Assembly (NCBI GenBank): GCA_023386815.1
Contig: JAEWIZ010000006.1
Location: forward strand, 14,011 to 78,010
From: Bacillota bacterium
GTDB taxonomy: Bacteria > Bacillota > Clostridia > Lachnospirales > Lachnospiraceae
Direction of reading: 5' to 3'
DNA length: 64,000 nucleotides
Shown: one piece after another, positions 17,383-25,940 of the stretch
Numbering within the stretch: position 1 is the stretch's first letter
Layout: every line of letters begins with the position of its first letter
The notes under the pieces: model-generated
Database searches by the model: none
What the model was told of the DNA's origin: nothing
The model's input: the letters and a program-made list of their open reading frames with translations, nothing else
Translations under genes and position numbers: made by a program

Positions 17383-18237
17383 ATGAGCGATTTTTTGAAA
17401 AAAATAGAAGCTACCTATGGGCAATTCACCAAAGCTGAAAGGAAGGTAGCAGATTATATTTTAAATCATCCCAAGCAGGTAATCTTCATGTCAATTACAG
17501 ACTTGGCTGCTGCCTGTGAGGTAGGGGATACCAGTGTATTCCGCTTTTGCAAGACGATGAGTCTACAGGGATACCAGGAATTTAGGATGCAGTTATCCCT
17601 TAGTATAAGTAATAAGTCTGAGATTGAAAACACCGCTGGAATACAGCCGATTAATTTAGAGGATTCCTTTGAACTGATATCGAATAAGGTTCTGCAGAAC
17701 AATATGAGTGCGATCAAAGAAGCCTATTCCTTATTAAAACCGGAAGAGATCGCAAGAGCCATGTATTATTTTGAAAAAGCGGAGAGAATCTATTTTTTTG
17801 GAGTTGGTACAAGCATGGTATCAGCTCTTGCAGCAACGAATAAGTTTTTAAAGATAACGCCTAAGGTGAATTGTTTTATGGATTCCCATATGCAAGCTAT
17901 GATAGCATCTATGATGAATCAGAATGATCTGGCAGTTGTAATATCCTATTCCGGCTCCACGAAGGATACCATACAGACAGCGAAGCTTGCAAAAGAAAAT
18001 GGCGCAAAGGTCATTATTATAACCAGATATGAGAAGTCACCACTATCAAATTATGCGGATGTTACTATTTTATGTGGTGCTCATGAAGGACCCTTGGAGG
18101 GAGGTTCAACCTCAGCTCAAATCAGCATCCTTTACCTGATCGACATCTTATATATGGAATATTATAAGAAGAGATACGACGCTAGTAATATTAATAATCA
18201 AAAGACTACGGAATCAGTATTTGATCGATTATATTAA
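17383..18237 (+). CDS. RpiR/MurR-family transcriptional regulator with SIS domain
   Basis: The 284-residue protein has an N-terminal helix-turn-helix (about 1-75, with SITDLAAACEVGDTSVFRFC) and a C-terminal sugar-isomerase (SIS) domain (about 120-255, with FFGVGTSMVSA and VISYSGSTKDT). SIS domains in this family bind phosphosugars. The gene is divergent from nagBA, so the natural inference is that it senses an amino-sugar phosphate and controls those genes. RBS GAGGTAAG precedes ATG. The exact ligand and operator were not identified. Confidence 0.9.
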   Translation: MSDFLKKIEATYGQFTKAERKVADYILNHPKQVIFMSITDLAAACEVGDTSVFRFCKTMSLQGYQEFRMQLSLSISNKSEIENTAGIQPINLEDSFELISNKVLQNNMSAIKEAYSLLKPEEIARAMYYFEKAERIYFFGVGTSMVSALAATNKFLKITPKVNCFMDSHMQAMIASMMNQNDLAVVISYSGSTKDTIQTAKLAKENGAKVIIITRYEKSPLSNYADVTILCGAHEGPLEGGSTSAQISILYLIDILYMEYYKKRYDASNINNQKTTESVFDRLY

Positions 18238-18443
18238 GAATCAAATACAGATAGGAATTATTGATTTGATTCATCCTATCGTACGAAAATGTGATTTCTG
18301 ACACTGGAACATCATAATAATATGTAATAATTTATGGGGAGTGAAATTTAGAATTTGATTAGATTATGATGAAGTATATTGCAATCCGAGGAATGATGTC
18401 ATATCATGGAACTTAGAAAAACACATAAAAAGGAGCGTTTAAC

Positions 18444-18809
18444 ATGGGGTGTTTGGGTAATTTCATATGGTTTATATGTGGAGGATTCATAAGTGGATTA
18501 GGATGGATTTTATCAGGAATTCTATGGTGTATCACTATTATTGGTATTCCTGTTGGCATGCAGTGTTTTAAATTTGCTGAACTGGCTTTCTTTCCTTTTG
18601 GTAAAGAGATCAGATACGGTGGGGGTGCCGGTTCCTTGTTACTAAACATTATCTGGATTATTGTTACTGGTATACCTATGGCAGTAGCATCATTAATCTT
18701 TGGTGCAATCTTATGTGTAACAGTGATTGGAATACCATTTGGGTTGCAGCACTTTAAGATTGCGAAATTAGCGTTAATGCCCTTTGGGTCAACAATTGAA
18801 CGAATATAG
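18444..18809 (+). CDS. YccF-domain inner membrane protein
   Basis: This 121-residue protein consists of two similar halves. Each has hydrophobic segments followed by a conserved loop: IIGIPVGMQCFKFAEL in the first and VIGIPFGLQHFKIAKL in the second. Each half ends with a PFG motif. This is the signature of the YccF family of small membrane proteins, whose function is not established. RBS AAAGGAGC precedes ATG. It is monocistronic, with its own terminator. Confidence 0.85.
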   Translation: MGCLGNFIWFICGGFISGLGWILSGILWCITIIGIPVGMQCFKFAELAFFPFGKEIRYGGGAGSLLLNIIWIIVTGIPMAVASLIFGAILCVTVIGIPFGLQHFKIAKLALMPFGSTIERI

Positions 18810-18814
18810 CAAGT

Positions 18815-18866
18815 ATCCCTGTTTGTTGGAGCTGATGTAGGCTTAATCTTCAAACAGGGATTTTTC
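18815..18866 (+). terminator. Terminator after the yccF-like gene
   Basis: ATCCCTGTTTG (18815-18825) pairs with CAAACAGGGAT (18851-18861), followed by TTTTTC. Confidence 0.8.
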
Positions 18867-18933
18867 TATGTATCAACAGAGGGTAAATAAAAATTAAAAA
18901 AGCTGACGGGATAAGTTCTAATATTTTCTTCGG

Positions 18934-18964
18934 TTGACACAGATGGTATTAATTGTATAATTAA
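18934..18964 (+). promoter_or_regulatory. Promoter of the alcohol dehydrogenase gene with overlapping palindrome
   Basis: TTGACA (18934-18939) and TATAAT (18956-18961) are 16 bp apart. A palindrome TTAATT-GTAT-AATTAA (18949-18964) covers the -10 box and could be an operator. Confidence 0.65.
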
Positions 18965-19032
18965 CTTAGATTCCTGTCATTGATAAGGAGATAGGATAAC
19001 AGATAATAACCAGGAAAGGTGTGAGATAAGGA

Positions 19033-20157
19033 ATGGAATTGAATTTTTATATGCCTACAAAAGTAATTATGGGAGAGGACTGTGTCACAAAACAAGCAGT
19101 ATTACTAAAAGAGTATGGCACGCGAGCGTTGATTGTTACCGGTACTAATTCTGCAAGAAGGAATGGCGCGCTCAAAGATGTGGAGGAGGCGCTGCAAAGT
19201 CAAGGAATAGAGTATGAGCTATTTGACCGGATCATGGCAAACCCTACGGTGGCTTGTGTATATGAAGGAGCAGCTTATGCGAAAGAACATCAAGCTGATT
19301 TTATTATAGGAATCGGTGGAGGCTCACCTATGGATGCGGCAAAAGCAATAGCCTTGCTTTCCGTGCAGGATATTGCTGAAGAGGAGATATTTCTGGGAAA
19401 ATTTGCGAACCTGGCATTACCTCTGGTATTGATTCCTACAACCGCCGGAACTGGATCTGAGGTTACGCCCTATTCAATTTTAACGAATACAGCGGGACAA
19501 ACGAAGACAAGTATATCTTCCCCTGCAATTTTTCCGAAATTAGCTTTACTTGATGCGAAGTATATGAGAGAGCTATCGATAGAGATTACAATCAATACTG
19601 GAATAGATGCCCTTTCCCATGCAATTGAAGGAATGCTGTCAGTCAGAGCAACCAGAGTAAGTGATGGTATTGCAATGCAAAGTATTCAAGAGATTGTTCC
19701 TTGTTTATCTGCACTTTCTCCAGACTATCATAAACCAGCTACAGAGATATCAATGCAGATCCGTGAGAAACTCTTATATGGTTCTATGCTGGCAGGAGTT
19801 GTTATATCACATACCGGCACAACTGCAGTTCATTCTATGGGATATTCCCTAACCTATTTTAAAAATATTGATCATGGAAGGGCAAATGGCCTCTTGTTGC
19901 CTAGCTTTTTAAGATTTGTTATGAAACAAGATGCCGCTGTAATCAAGCAAATTCTATCAGCTATGTCATTTACCTCGCTCGATGACTTGGAGGCGCTGTT
20001 CCTCAGGCTTTTAGGGGAACGAGAACGAATGACAGTTCAAGATATTGAAAAATTTGCAGGGATTGCAATTAAGGCAAAAAATATCTTAAATTCTAAGGTG
20101 AGACCGGAAAAAGAAGATTTGATCCGGATGTATGAAAGAAGTCTGAATGTAATATAA
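19033..20157 (+). CDS. Iron-containing alcohol dehydrogenase
   Basis: This is a type III (Fe-dependent) NAD(P)-linked dehydrogenase of 374 residues. The nucleotide-binding GGGSPMDAAK lies at 95-104. Metal ligands are expected in DALSHAIEG (about 190-198) and in the HSMGY...DHGRANG segment (about 257-275). TAGTGSEVTPYSI is a further family hallmark. Members reduce aldehydes or oxidize alcohols or polyols in fermentation. The substrate cannot be read from sequence, and no neighbour points to one. It is monocistronic behind a good promoter. Confidence 0.88.
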   Translation: MELNFYMPTKVIMGEDCVTKQAVLLKEYGTRALIVTGTNSARRNGALKDVEEALQSQGIEYELFDRIMANPTVACVYEGAAYAKEHQADFIIGIGGGSPMDAAKAIALLSVQDIAEEEIFLGKFANLALPLVLIPTTAGTGSEVTPYSILTNTAGQTKTSISSPAIFPKLALLDAKYMRELSIEITINTGIDALSHAIEGMLSVRATRVSDGIAMQSIQEIVPCLSALSPDYHKPATEISMQIREKLLYGSMLAGVVISHTGTTAVHSMGYSLTYFKNIDHGRANGLLLPSFLRFVMKQDAAVIKQILSAMSFTSLDDLEALFLRLLGERERMTVQDIEKFAGIAIKAKNILNSKVRPEKEDLIRMYERSLNVI

Positions 20158-20295
20158 ATATAGAGGTGGATTCTAATTAATATGAATGATGAGCGGTATC
20201 ATCAATGACTTCTTGCAGATAACAAATGAGATGATAAGTGTGAAATAAAGTTGATGGAATACAAAGTTAAATCGGAAATAGATAAATAAATAATA
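20158..20295. other. Spacer upstream of the glnA promoter
   Basis: This is the first part of the 304-bp gap between the alcohol dehydrogenase and glnA genes. It is AT-rich. I see no terminator for the dehydrogenase other than the hairpin at 20338, and no convincing small gene. Confidence 0.35.
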
Positions 20296-20379
20296 TTGAC
20301 AATCAATAGTCCTGCTGTTATTATCATAAGATAATGAGGGCAAAGGCGTTCCGAAATGGAGACGCCTTGCCCTTTTTTT
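20296..20379 (+). promoter_or_regulatory. glnA promoter followed at once by a terminator (putative attenuator)
   Basis: TTGACA (20296-20301) and TATTAT (20319-20324) have 17-bp spacing. About 14 bp past the -10 box a very stable hairpin starts: GGGCAA-A-GGCGT (20338-20349) pairs with ACGCCTTGCCC (20362-20372), with an inner TCC/GGA, followed by seven T (20373-20379). A transcript from this promoter would end after about 45 nt unless antiterminated. The decamer CAAAGGCGTT at 20341 recurs at the same place in the gltB leader. The alternative is that the hairpin only ends the upstream dehydrogenase transcript and glnA starts at a weaker promoter (TTGTCC-N17-TTAAAT, near 20394-20422). Confidence 0.6.
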
Positions 20380-20461
20380 ACAGTATTAAAAGGATTGTCC
20401 ATAACTAATTCAAATAGTTAAATGAAACCGATCCCAACAATATGAGTAAGGAGTGAATAAT

Positions 20462-21793
20462 ATGAAGAACTATACAAAAAAAGATATATTGAGAATGGTG
20501 GAAGAGGACGATGTAGAGTTTGTCCGTCTACAGTTTACTGATATGTTTGGAAATCTGAAAAATGTAGCGATAACAACAAGTCAGTTAGAGAAGGCTTTAA
20601 ATAATGAATGTATGTTTGATGGCTCTTCTATCGAAGGATTTGTACGTATCGAAGAGTCTGACATGTTCTTATACCCGGATTTAGATACCTATGTAACATT
20701 TCCTTGGAGACCGCAGCAGGGTAAGGTGGCGCGTCTTATCTGTGACGTGTATGATACCGAGCGTAAGCCATTTAAGGGTGATCCAAGATATGCACTCAAG
20801 AAAGTCCTCAAAGAAGCAGCTGAACTTGGATATACCTTCGATGTTGGTCCGGAGTTGGAATTCTTCTTATTCCAGTTAGAGGAGAACGGTAATCCTACAA
20901 CGATCACAAATGAAAGAGCAGGTTATTTTGATCTGGGACCCCTGGATTTTGGTGAAAATGCAAGAAGAGATATGGTTTTAACCATGGAAGAGATGGGCTT
21001 TAAAATTGATGCCTCCCACCATGAAGTTGCGCCGGCACAGCATGAAATTGATATTAAATATACAGATGCCCTTACAGCAGCAGATAGCGTTATGACTTTT
21101 AAGCTGGTGGCACGCACCATTGCAAAGCGCCATGGCCTGCATGCAAGCTTTATGCCAAAGCCAAACTATGGAGTAGATGGCTCCGGTATGCATATTAATA
21201 TATCCTTAAAAAAGGATGGAATAAACATCTTTGATGATCCCTCCGATAAACTAGGTCTCAGTGAGGAAGCTTATCAGTTTATTGCAGGAATTATGAAGCA
21301 TATGGAGAGTATTACAGCTATCACAAATCCTATTGTAAACTCCTATAAGAGACTGGTGCCTAATTATGAAGCTCCTGTTTATATCGCTTGGTCAGCATCC
21401 AATCGAAGTCCTTTAATTCGCATTCCAGCTGGCAGGGGCTCGGCAACCAGAATAGAGTTAAGAAGCCCGGATTCAGCAGCAAATCCTTATCTTGCATTAG
21501 CAGTTTGTCTGGCAGCGGGTCTGGATGGTATTAAGAATAAGCTGACGCCTCCGGATAGTGTTGATAAGAATCTATTCAGTTTTTCAAAAGAAGAAAGAGA
21601 AGCACATGGAATTAAGAGTCTTCCTTCCACTCTTGCGGAAGCGATTGAAAAAATGGAGCAATGCAGTTTCGTAAGTGATGTTCTGGGAGAGCATATTAGT
21701 AAAAAATATATTGAAGCAAAACGCTCTGAATGGGAAGCATATCGAGATCAGGTAACTCAGTGGGAAATTGATCAGTATCTCTATCGGATTTAA
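20462..21793 (+). CDS. glnA: Glutamine synthetase, type I
   Basis: The enzyme makes glutamine from glutamate, ammonium and ATP, the main ammonium-assimilation step. At 443 residues it matches the short GSI-alpha form of firmicutes, which is not adenylylated. I see the N-terminal beta-grasp with the metal loop FDGSSIEGF, the catalytic GPELEFFLF region, the HHEVAPAQHEI metal/ammonia segment, the ATP-binding KPNYGVDGSGMH segment, and the RIPAGRGSATRIELR substrate segment. AAGGAG ends at 20452. A GTG at 20453 would leave no spacing, so ATG 20462 is the start. The next gene, 49 bp downstream, encodes an ANTAR protein. Control probably occurs at the leader terminator. Confidence 0.96.
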   Translation: MKNYTKKDILRMVEEDDVEFVRLQFTDMFGNLKNVAITTSQLEKALNNECMFDGSSIEGFVRIEESDMFLYPDLDTYVTFPWRPQQGKVARLICDVYDTERKPFKGDPRYALKKVLKEAAELGYTFDVGPELEFFLFQLEENGNPTTITNERAGYFDLGPLDFGENARRDMVLTMEEMGFKIDASHHEVAPAQHEIDIKYTDALTAADSVMTFKLVARTIAKRHGLHASFMPKPNYGVDGSGMHINISLKKDGINIFDDPSDKLGLSEEAYQFIAGIMKHMESITAITNPIVNSYKRLVPNYEAPVYIAWSASNRSPLIRIPAGRGSATRIELRSPDSAANPYLALAVCLAAGLDGIKNKLTPPDSVDKNLFSFSKEEREAHGIKSLPSTLAEAIEKMEQCSFVSDVLGEHISKKYIEAKRSEWEAYRDQVTQWEIDQYLYRI

Positions 21794-21842
21794 CCTGCTT
21801 CATCTCAAATTAATACGTTAAAGGGAAAAGAGGTGAACAGAT

Positions 21843-22391
21843 GTGTTTAGTGTAATCGTTGGATTTCCGAGAGTAGAAGATGCAAATAGTATAAAGAACG
21901 TGATAAACAGAAATGGCTTTACCGTGACAGAGGCATGTACGACCGGAGCACAAATTGTGTCCATGGCCAATGATTTAGATGAGGGTATTGTTGTATGTGG
22001 TTACCGATTTCCTGACATGCATTATAGTGAATTGAACAACTATTTACCAAAAGGTTTCGAAATGCTATTGATTGCTTCACCAGAAAAACTGGAGTTTTGT
22101 CAGAATAATAATATCGTCTGTTTGCCCATGCCGATCAAAACCTATGACCTGCTTAATACGCTTTCGATGATGTCATATCAATATCAGAAGAGAAAGAAAA
22201 AAGAGAAAGAAAAACCAAAACAGCGAACCGAAGAACAGAGGGCAATGATACAAAAAGCCAAGCTTGTTTTGATGGATCGTAATAATATGACCGAGGAAGA
22301 AGCTCATCGCTATTTGCAAAAACATAGTATGGATAGCGGGACCAATCTTGTTGAAATGGCAGAGATGGTATTAAAAATGTATTATGCGTAG
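21843..22391 (+). CDS. ANTAR-domain RNA-binding regulator with degenerate receiver
   Basis: The 182-residue protein has an N-terminal receiver-like fold (about 1-110) that lacks the usual acidic pocket and clear phospho-acceptor: VEDANS replaces the DD pair. A Lys/Glu-rich linker follows (about 114-132), then a C-terminal ANTAR domain (about 130-180, AKLVLMDRNNMTEEEAHRYL). ANTAR proteins bind nascent RNA and prevent terminator formation. Next to glnA this should be the nitrogen-responsive antiterminator, as in NasT-like and clostridial glnA-linked systems. The start is GTG 21843. An ATG two bases upstream is out of frame and soon stops. AGAGGTGA gives good spacing. Confidence 0.85.
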   Translation: MFSVIVGFPRVEDANSIKNVINRNGFTVTEACTTGAQIVSMANDLDEGIVVCGYRFPDMHYSELNNYLPKGFEMLLIASPEKLEFCQNNNIVCLPMPIKTYDLLNTLSMMSYQYQKRKKKEKEKPKQRTEEQRAMIQKAKLVLMDRNNMTEEEAHRYLQKHSMDSGTNLVEMAEMVLKMYYA

Positions 22392-22407
22392 TGACATAAA
22401 TTTATGC

Positions 22408-22443
22408 GGGCTATTGCATCCTAATCTTAGGATGTAATAGCCC
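22408..22443 (+). terminator. Hairpin after the glnA-ANTAR operon
   Basis: A 17-bp stem (22408-22424 with 22427-22443, one G-T pair) is followed by ATTGTAAAAA. The stem is strong but the T tract is missing, so termination efficiency is uncertain. Confidence 0.55.
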
Positions 22444-22458
22444 ATTGTAAAAATAGGC

Positions 22459-22617
22459 TTTACCGAAGTGGTTGTTTTTGTTATAATAGCATAAAATTGA
22501 GAGTTAAGGTTACTAAATCGTATTTTTTCTTTTCTTGTATAGCACTATTTGCGTTATTTAAAACATTATTGTGCTATTTTATTTAAATAATGTCTTTTAG
22601 AATAAAAGTGGAATTAA
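22459..22617 (+). promoter_or_regulatory. dapF promoter and structured leader
   Basis: TTTACC (22459-22464) and TATAAT (22482-22487) have 17-bp spacing. The leader of about 150 nt has ATAGCAC (22541-22547) pairing with GTGCTAT (22571-22577), followed by TTTATTT, and an alternative CATTATT/AATAATG pairing. This could be an attenuator, but no known lysine riboswitch features are present. Confidence 0.4.
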
Positions 22618-22651
22618 AATAGAGAATATGGTGGAAAGGCAGGTACTCGGT

Positions 22652-23485
22652 ATGAAATTTACAAAAATGCATGGGTGCGGCAATGATTATGTATATGTGG
22701 ATTGTACGAAAAGCATGCTTCAGAATGTTGAGGAAACAGCAATTAAGGTTAGTGATCGGCATTTTGGCATTGGTTCCGACGGTTTGATTCTAATTCGAGC
22801 TTCAGAAACTGCAGATTTTATGATGGATATGTATAATAATGATGGTTCTCGTGGTAAAATGTGTGGGAATGGAATTCGTTGTGTCGCCAAATATGTTTAT
22901 GATAATGGTCTGACCGACAAACAGCAGCTTAGGATAGAGACACTTAGCGGAATCAAGGAACTAACATTAACAGTAGAACAGGGGAAAGTAGCCAGTGTAA
23001 CGGTAGATATGGGGGCACCGATTACCAAACCTGCACTAATACCGGTGATATCTGAGAAAGAAATATTAATTGCACACCCGATTACTGTGGATAAAGAGGA
23101 ATATCAGGTGACCTGTGTATCCATGGGTAATCCTCATGCTGTGGTATTTGTGGAGGATACAAAGAAGTTGCCACTTGAAGTGATTGGCCCCAAATTTGAG
23201 CATCATGAGATGTTTCCGGAACGTGTTAATACCGAGTTCATCCATGTAGTAGATCGTCAAACAATTGAAATGCGTGTGTGGGAACGTGGTTCCGGTGAGA
23301 CCTTAGCCTGTGGAACAGGAGCCTGTGCCAGTGTTGTAGCATGCATTTTGAATGGATTTACGGATCATGAGGTGACAGTAAAGCTCTTAGGCGGAGAGCT
23401 GCAGATTCGTTACGATCAAGAAAACAACAAGGTATTTATGACTGGACCAGCAGTAAAGGTATTTGATGGAGAAATAGAGCTGTAA
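22652..23485 (+). CDS. dapF: Diaminopimelate epimerase
   Basis: The enzyme interconverts LL- and meso-diaminopimelate, for lysine and peptidoglycan. Both halves of the fold carry a catalytic cysteine: one in MCGNGIRC and one in LACGTGACA. The N-terminal MKFTKMHGCGNDY is diagnostic and begins at ATG 22652. The ATG at 22628 would add eight non-homologous residues. The protein is 277 residues, the usual length. It is followed 146 bp later by dapL, so the two genes encode consecutive steps of the aminotransferase variant of the DAP pathway: DapL makes LL-DAP and DapF makes meso-DAP. Confidence 0.95.
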   Translation: MKFTKMHGCGNDYVYVDCTKSMLQNVEETAIKVSDRHFGIGSDGLILIRASETADFMMDMYNNDGSRGKMCGNGIRCVAKYVYDNGLTDKQQLRIETLSGIKELTLTVEQGKVASVTVDMGAPITKPALIPVISEKEILIAHPITVDKEEYQVTCVSMGNPHAVVFVEDTKKLPLEVIGPKFEHHEMFPERVNTEFIHVVDRQTIEMRVWERGSGETLACGTGACASVVACILNGFTDHEVTVKLLGGELQIRYDQENNKVFMTGPAVKVFDGEIEL

Positions 23486-23631
23486 TCAATTATGCAAAAG
23501 CGAGAATGATAAATGAAATGATGGATTCGTTTGGATATACGTAACGATTGATATACGAGTGGATAAAGTTCCAAAACATAAATATAAGACTGGGAAGATA
23601 TATTCTACCCATGGAAAGGTATGGTTGAGGT

Positions 23632-24846
23632 ATGTTTAAAATCAATGAAAATTACTTGAAGTTACCAGGAAGCTATCTGTTCTCTACCATTGGTAAGAAG
23701 GTTAGAGAATTTAGTGAAGCAAATCCAGATAAGAAGATTATCCGTTTAGGGATTGGTGATGTGACTCTTCCTCTTGCTCCTTCTATTATTACCGCTTTAC
23801 ACGGTGCTGTAGATGAGATGGCCGAAAAGAGCTCCTTTAAGGGATATGCACCGGATTTGGGCTACGAATTCTTACGCCAGTCAATTGCAAAGTATGATTT
23901 CAAATCACATGGTGTTACAATTGAGCTGGATGAAATATTCGTAAGTGATGGAGCGAAGAGCGATTCTGGTAATATTCAGGAGATTTTTGATGTAAATAAT
24001 AAGATAGCGGTTTGCGATCCCGTATACCCTGTATACGTAGATTCTAATGTAATGGCTGGCAGAACCGGTGATTATATTGCAGAGACTGGAAAGTGGACAA
24101 ATGTAATCTATATGCCTTGTACAAAAGAGAATAATTTTGCGCCGGAGCTACCCAAGGAAACACCGGATTTAATCTATCTATGCTTCCCGAATAATCCTAC
24201 AGGTTCTACGGTTACAAAGGACGAGTTACAGAAATGGGTGGACTATGCAAACCAGGTTCAGGCTGTAATTATCTATGATGCAGCATATGAAGCATATATT
24301 TCTGAGGAGAATGTTCCTCATACTATTTATGAGTGTGAAGGTGCAAAGACCTGTGCAATTGAGATTCGAAGCTATTCCAAAAATGCAGGCTTTACCGGAA
24401 CAAGACTTGGCTATACAATTGTTCCAAAGGAATTAAAATGCGGTGATGTGTCACTGAACAGCCTATGGGCAAGGCGTCATGGTACAAAATTTAATGGAGC
24501 TCCCTATATCACACAGGTTGCAGGTGATGCAGTGTATTCAGAAGCAGGAAGACGTGAAACAAAAGAGCAGATTGCTTATTATATGAATAATGCCAAGGTA
24601 ATCCGCGAGGGATTAAAAGCTGCTGGCTACTGCGTTTCCGGCGGTATTAATGCTCCATATATCTGGATGGAGACACCAAATAATATGACTTCCTGGGAGT
24701 TTTTTGACTATTTATTAGAGAAAGCAAATGTAGTAGGAACACCGGGTTCAGGCTTTGGACCAAATGGGGAAGGATATTTCCGTCTTACTTCTTTCGGTAC
24801 TTATGAAAGTACGATTGAGGCAATTGAAAGAATTAAGAGACTATAA
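23632..24846 (+). CDS. dapL: LL-diaminopimelate aminotransferase
   Basis: This is a PLP enzyme converting tetrahydrodipicolinate directly to LL-diaminopimelate, bypassing the acyl-intermediate steps. The 404-residue protein begins with the DapL-specific MFKINENYLKLPGSYLFS. It contains the pocket motif FPNNPTGST and the PLP-lysine motif SYSKNAGFTGTRLGY. It is typical of some clostridia, plants and chlamydiae. ATG 23632 has AAAGG 11 bp upstream and a TGAGGT string directly against it, so initiation may be modest. It is grouped with dapF. Confidence 0.95.
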   Translation: MFKINENYLKLPGSYLFSTIGKKVREFSEANPDKKIIRLGIGDVTLPLAPSIITALHGAVDEMAEKSSFKGYAPDLGYEFLRQSIAKYDFKSHGVTIELDEIFVSDGAKSDSGNIQEIFDVNNKIAVCDPVYPVYVDSNVMAGRTGDYIAETGKWTNVIYMPCTKENNFAPELPKETPDLIYLCFPNNPTGSTVTKDELQKWVDYANQVQAVIIYDAAYEAYISEENVPHTIYECEGAKTCAIEIRSYSKNAGFTGTRLGYTIVPKELKCGDVSLNSLWARRHGTKFNGAPYITQVAGDAVYSEAGRRETKEQIAYYMNNAKVIREGLKAAGYCVSGGINAPYIWMETPNNMTSWEFFDYLLEKANVVGTPGSGFGPNGEGYFRLTSFGTYESTIEAIERIKRL

Positions 24847-24899
24847 GCGGACTACGCAATCTTATGGAATAAATAAAAGAATAAAGGTAATGTTAATGA

Positions 24900-24945
24900 A
24901 AGGGGACGAATGCTAAGCGTAGGTGCTTATGCGGTGGTCCCCTTT
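24900..24945 (+). terminator. Hairpin terminator after dapL
   Basis: AAGGGGAC (24900-24907) pairs with GTCCCCTT (24937-24944). An inner GCTAAGC/GCTTATGC pairing and a short TTT tail are present. It is probably the dapF-dapL terminator. Confidence 0.6.
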
Positions 24946-24977
24946 GCCATAGTTGTAAGGATCAAACGATTTGATAG

Positions 24978-25037
24978 TTGACAAGTAGAAGGAGTCATAG
25001 TATATTCTATTTATACACCCCCCCTGGGGGAGGGTAT
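24978..25037 (+). promoter_or_regulatory. copZ-csoR promoter with CsoR-type operator
   Basis: TTGACA (24978-24983) and TATATT (25001-25006) have 17-bp spacing. Immediately downstream, 25013-25037 is a near-palindrome built of ATAC, a C run, a central T, a G run and GGGTAT. This G/C-tract dyad is the recognised operator form of CsoR copper repressors. Its place over the transcription start predicts autorepression by the csoR gene product. Confidence 0.8.
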
Positions 25038-25053
25038 GCAAGGAGGTGACGAT

Positions 25054-25284
25054 ATGAAGAAAATAATTGAGATTACTGGAATGAGTTGTGAACATTGTAG
25101 TGGAAGAGTAGAAAAAGCATTAAATGCAATTGATGGCGTTAGCGCAAAGGTAGAATTAAAAAAGAACCGTGCCATAGTCAACCTTGCAAATGATGGTATC
25201 AATGACCAGACATTAAAAGAAGCGGTGATAGAAGCTGGATATGAAGTTGTTTCCATCTCTGAGAAGAAAGGTTTATTCTCATAA
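25054..25284 (+). CDS. copZ: CopZ-like heavy-metal-binding chaperone
   Basis: This is a 76-residue ferredoxin-like HMA domain with the metal-binding GMSCEHC at 9-15 (Cys12, Cys15). Such proteins bind Cu(I) and hand it to a copper ATPase. AAGGAGGTGA directly precedes ATG 25054. The in-frame ATG at 25036 lies inside the operator and before the RBS, so I reject it. csoR follows 15 bp later. No copper ATPase gene is in the window, so its client must be encoded elsewhere. Confidence 0.88.
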   Translation: MKKIIEITGMSCEHCSGRVEKALNAIDGVSAKVELKKNRAIVNLANDGINDQTLKEAVIEAGYEVVSISEKKGLFS

Positions 25285-25299
25285 TAAGGGAGGGAAGCT

Positions 25300-25563
25300 A
25301 TGAAGGCTGACAAAGAAAAAGTAAGTCGCTTATTAAAAACGGCAAGAGGTCAGATTGATGGAATTCTAAAAATGATTGAGGATGATCGGTACTGTGTTGA
25401 AATCTCAAACCAAATCATTGCAACAGAAGCCATTCTTCATAAAGCAAATAGAGAAGTTCTGCATGCGCATATTGATGTCTGCCTAATGGAGGCAGTAGCA
25501 TCGGGCAACTCAGAAGAAAAGCTGCAGGAAATCAGAGGCATCATCGATAAACTTACAAAATAA
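25300..25563 (+). CDS. csoR: CsoR-family copper-sensing repressor
   Basis: This is an 87-residue all-helical repressor. It has the conserved C-H-C metal triad (Cys32, His57, Cys61 in HAHIDVC) and the second-shell pattern of copper sensors. Cu(I) binding releases DNA. The GC-tract dyad in the promoter of this operon is its probable operator. RBS GGGAGGG precedes ATG. Related members sense nickel/cobalt, persulfide or formaldehyde. Pairing with a CopZ-like chaperone favours copper. Confidence 0.88.
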   Translation: MKADKEKVSRLLKTARGQIDGILKMIEDDRYCVEISNQIIATEAILHKANREVLHAHIDVCLMEAVASGNSEEKLQEIRGIIDKLTK

Positions 25564-25678
25564 GCCTGTGATCATCTAGGTAATAGGTAAGGCCCGTAAG
25601 CATACAGGTATTGTTTCATGTAATTTTATGAAATATTATAGTTAGCAGAATTTAAAAATACTGACAAAATTTAAATGG

Positions 25679-25723
25679 TAGGGTATCTGATAGATTTTAT
25701 TAAATCGGATACCCTATTTTTAT
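25679..25723 (+). terminator. Terminator of the copZ-csoR operon
   Basis: TAGGGTATC (25679-25687) pairs with GATACCCTA (25707-25715), with further GAT/ATC pairing inside, followed by TTTTTATT. Confidence 0.85.
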
Positions 25724-25785
25724 TACATGAATTTCATGAAATAGAAGCTGCTCTGATCAATGGAAGAAATGGTATCACGCAATAT

Positions 25786-25940
25786 TTGATAATTTTTACT
25801 TGAAATGTTATAATTACTGTTAATTAATGAGAGAATTGGCAACTATTTCAATGATATTGTCAAAGTAATTTGCGTGCTGATTCACCAGGTATCAATTAGA
25901 ATAGTATGCTAATTTATGAGCTACGGAATGGAGACAAAAG
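25786..25940 (+). promoter_or_regulatory. Promoter and leader of the S66 peptidase gene
   Basis: TTGATA (25786-25791) and TATAAT (25809-25814) have 17-bp spacing, giving a leader of about 120 nt. The rest of the 377-bp gap between csoR and this gene holds only the terminator at 25679. I see no RNA gene or small ORF. Confidence 0.6.

Noticed and set aside
20160..20205. Eight-codon ORF with a GGTGG-like site after the alcohol dehydrogenase gene
   Set aside because: SD spacing is poor and it is upstream of the glnA promoter, so a leader role is unlikely.
20202..20402. Minus-strand ORF across the glnA leader
   Set aside because: It overlaps the promoter and terminator hairpin of glnA and has no RBS or family pattern. 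It is a chance open frame.
24900..24945. Metal riboswitch ahead of the copZ-csoR operon
   Set aside because: The hairpin precedes the copZ promoter and fits a dapL terminator; no known riboswitch core is present.
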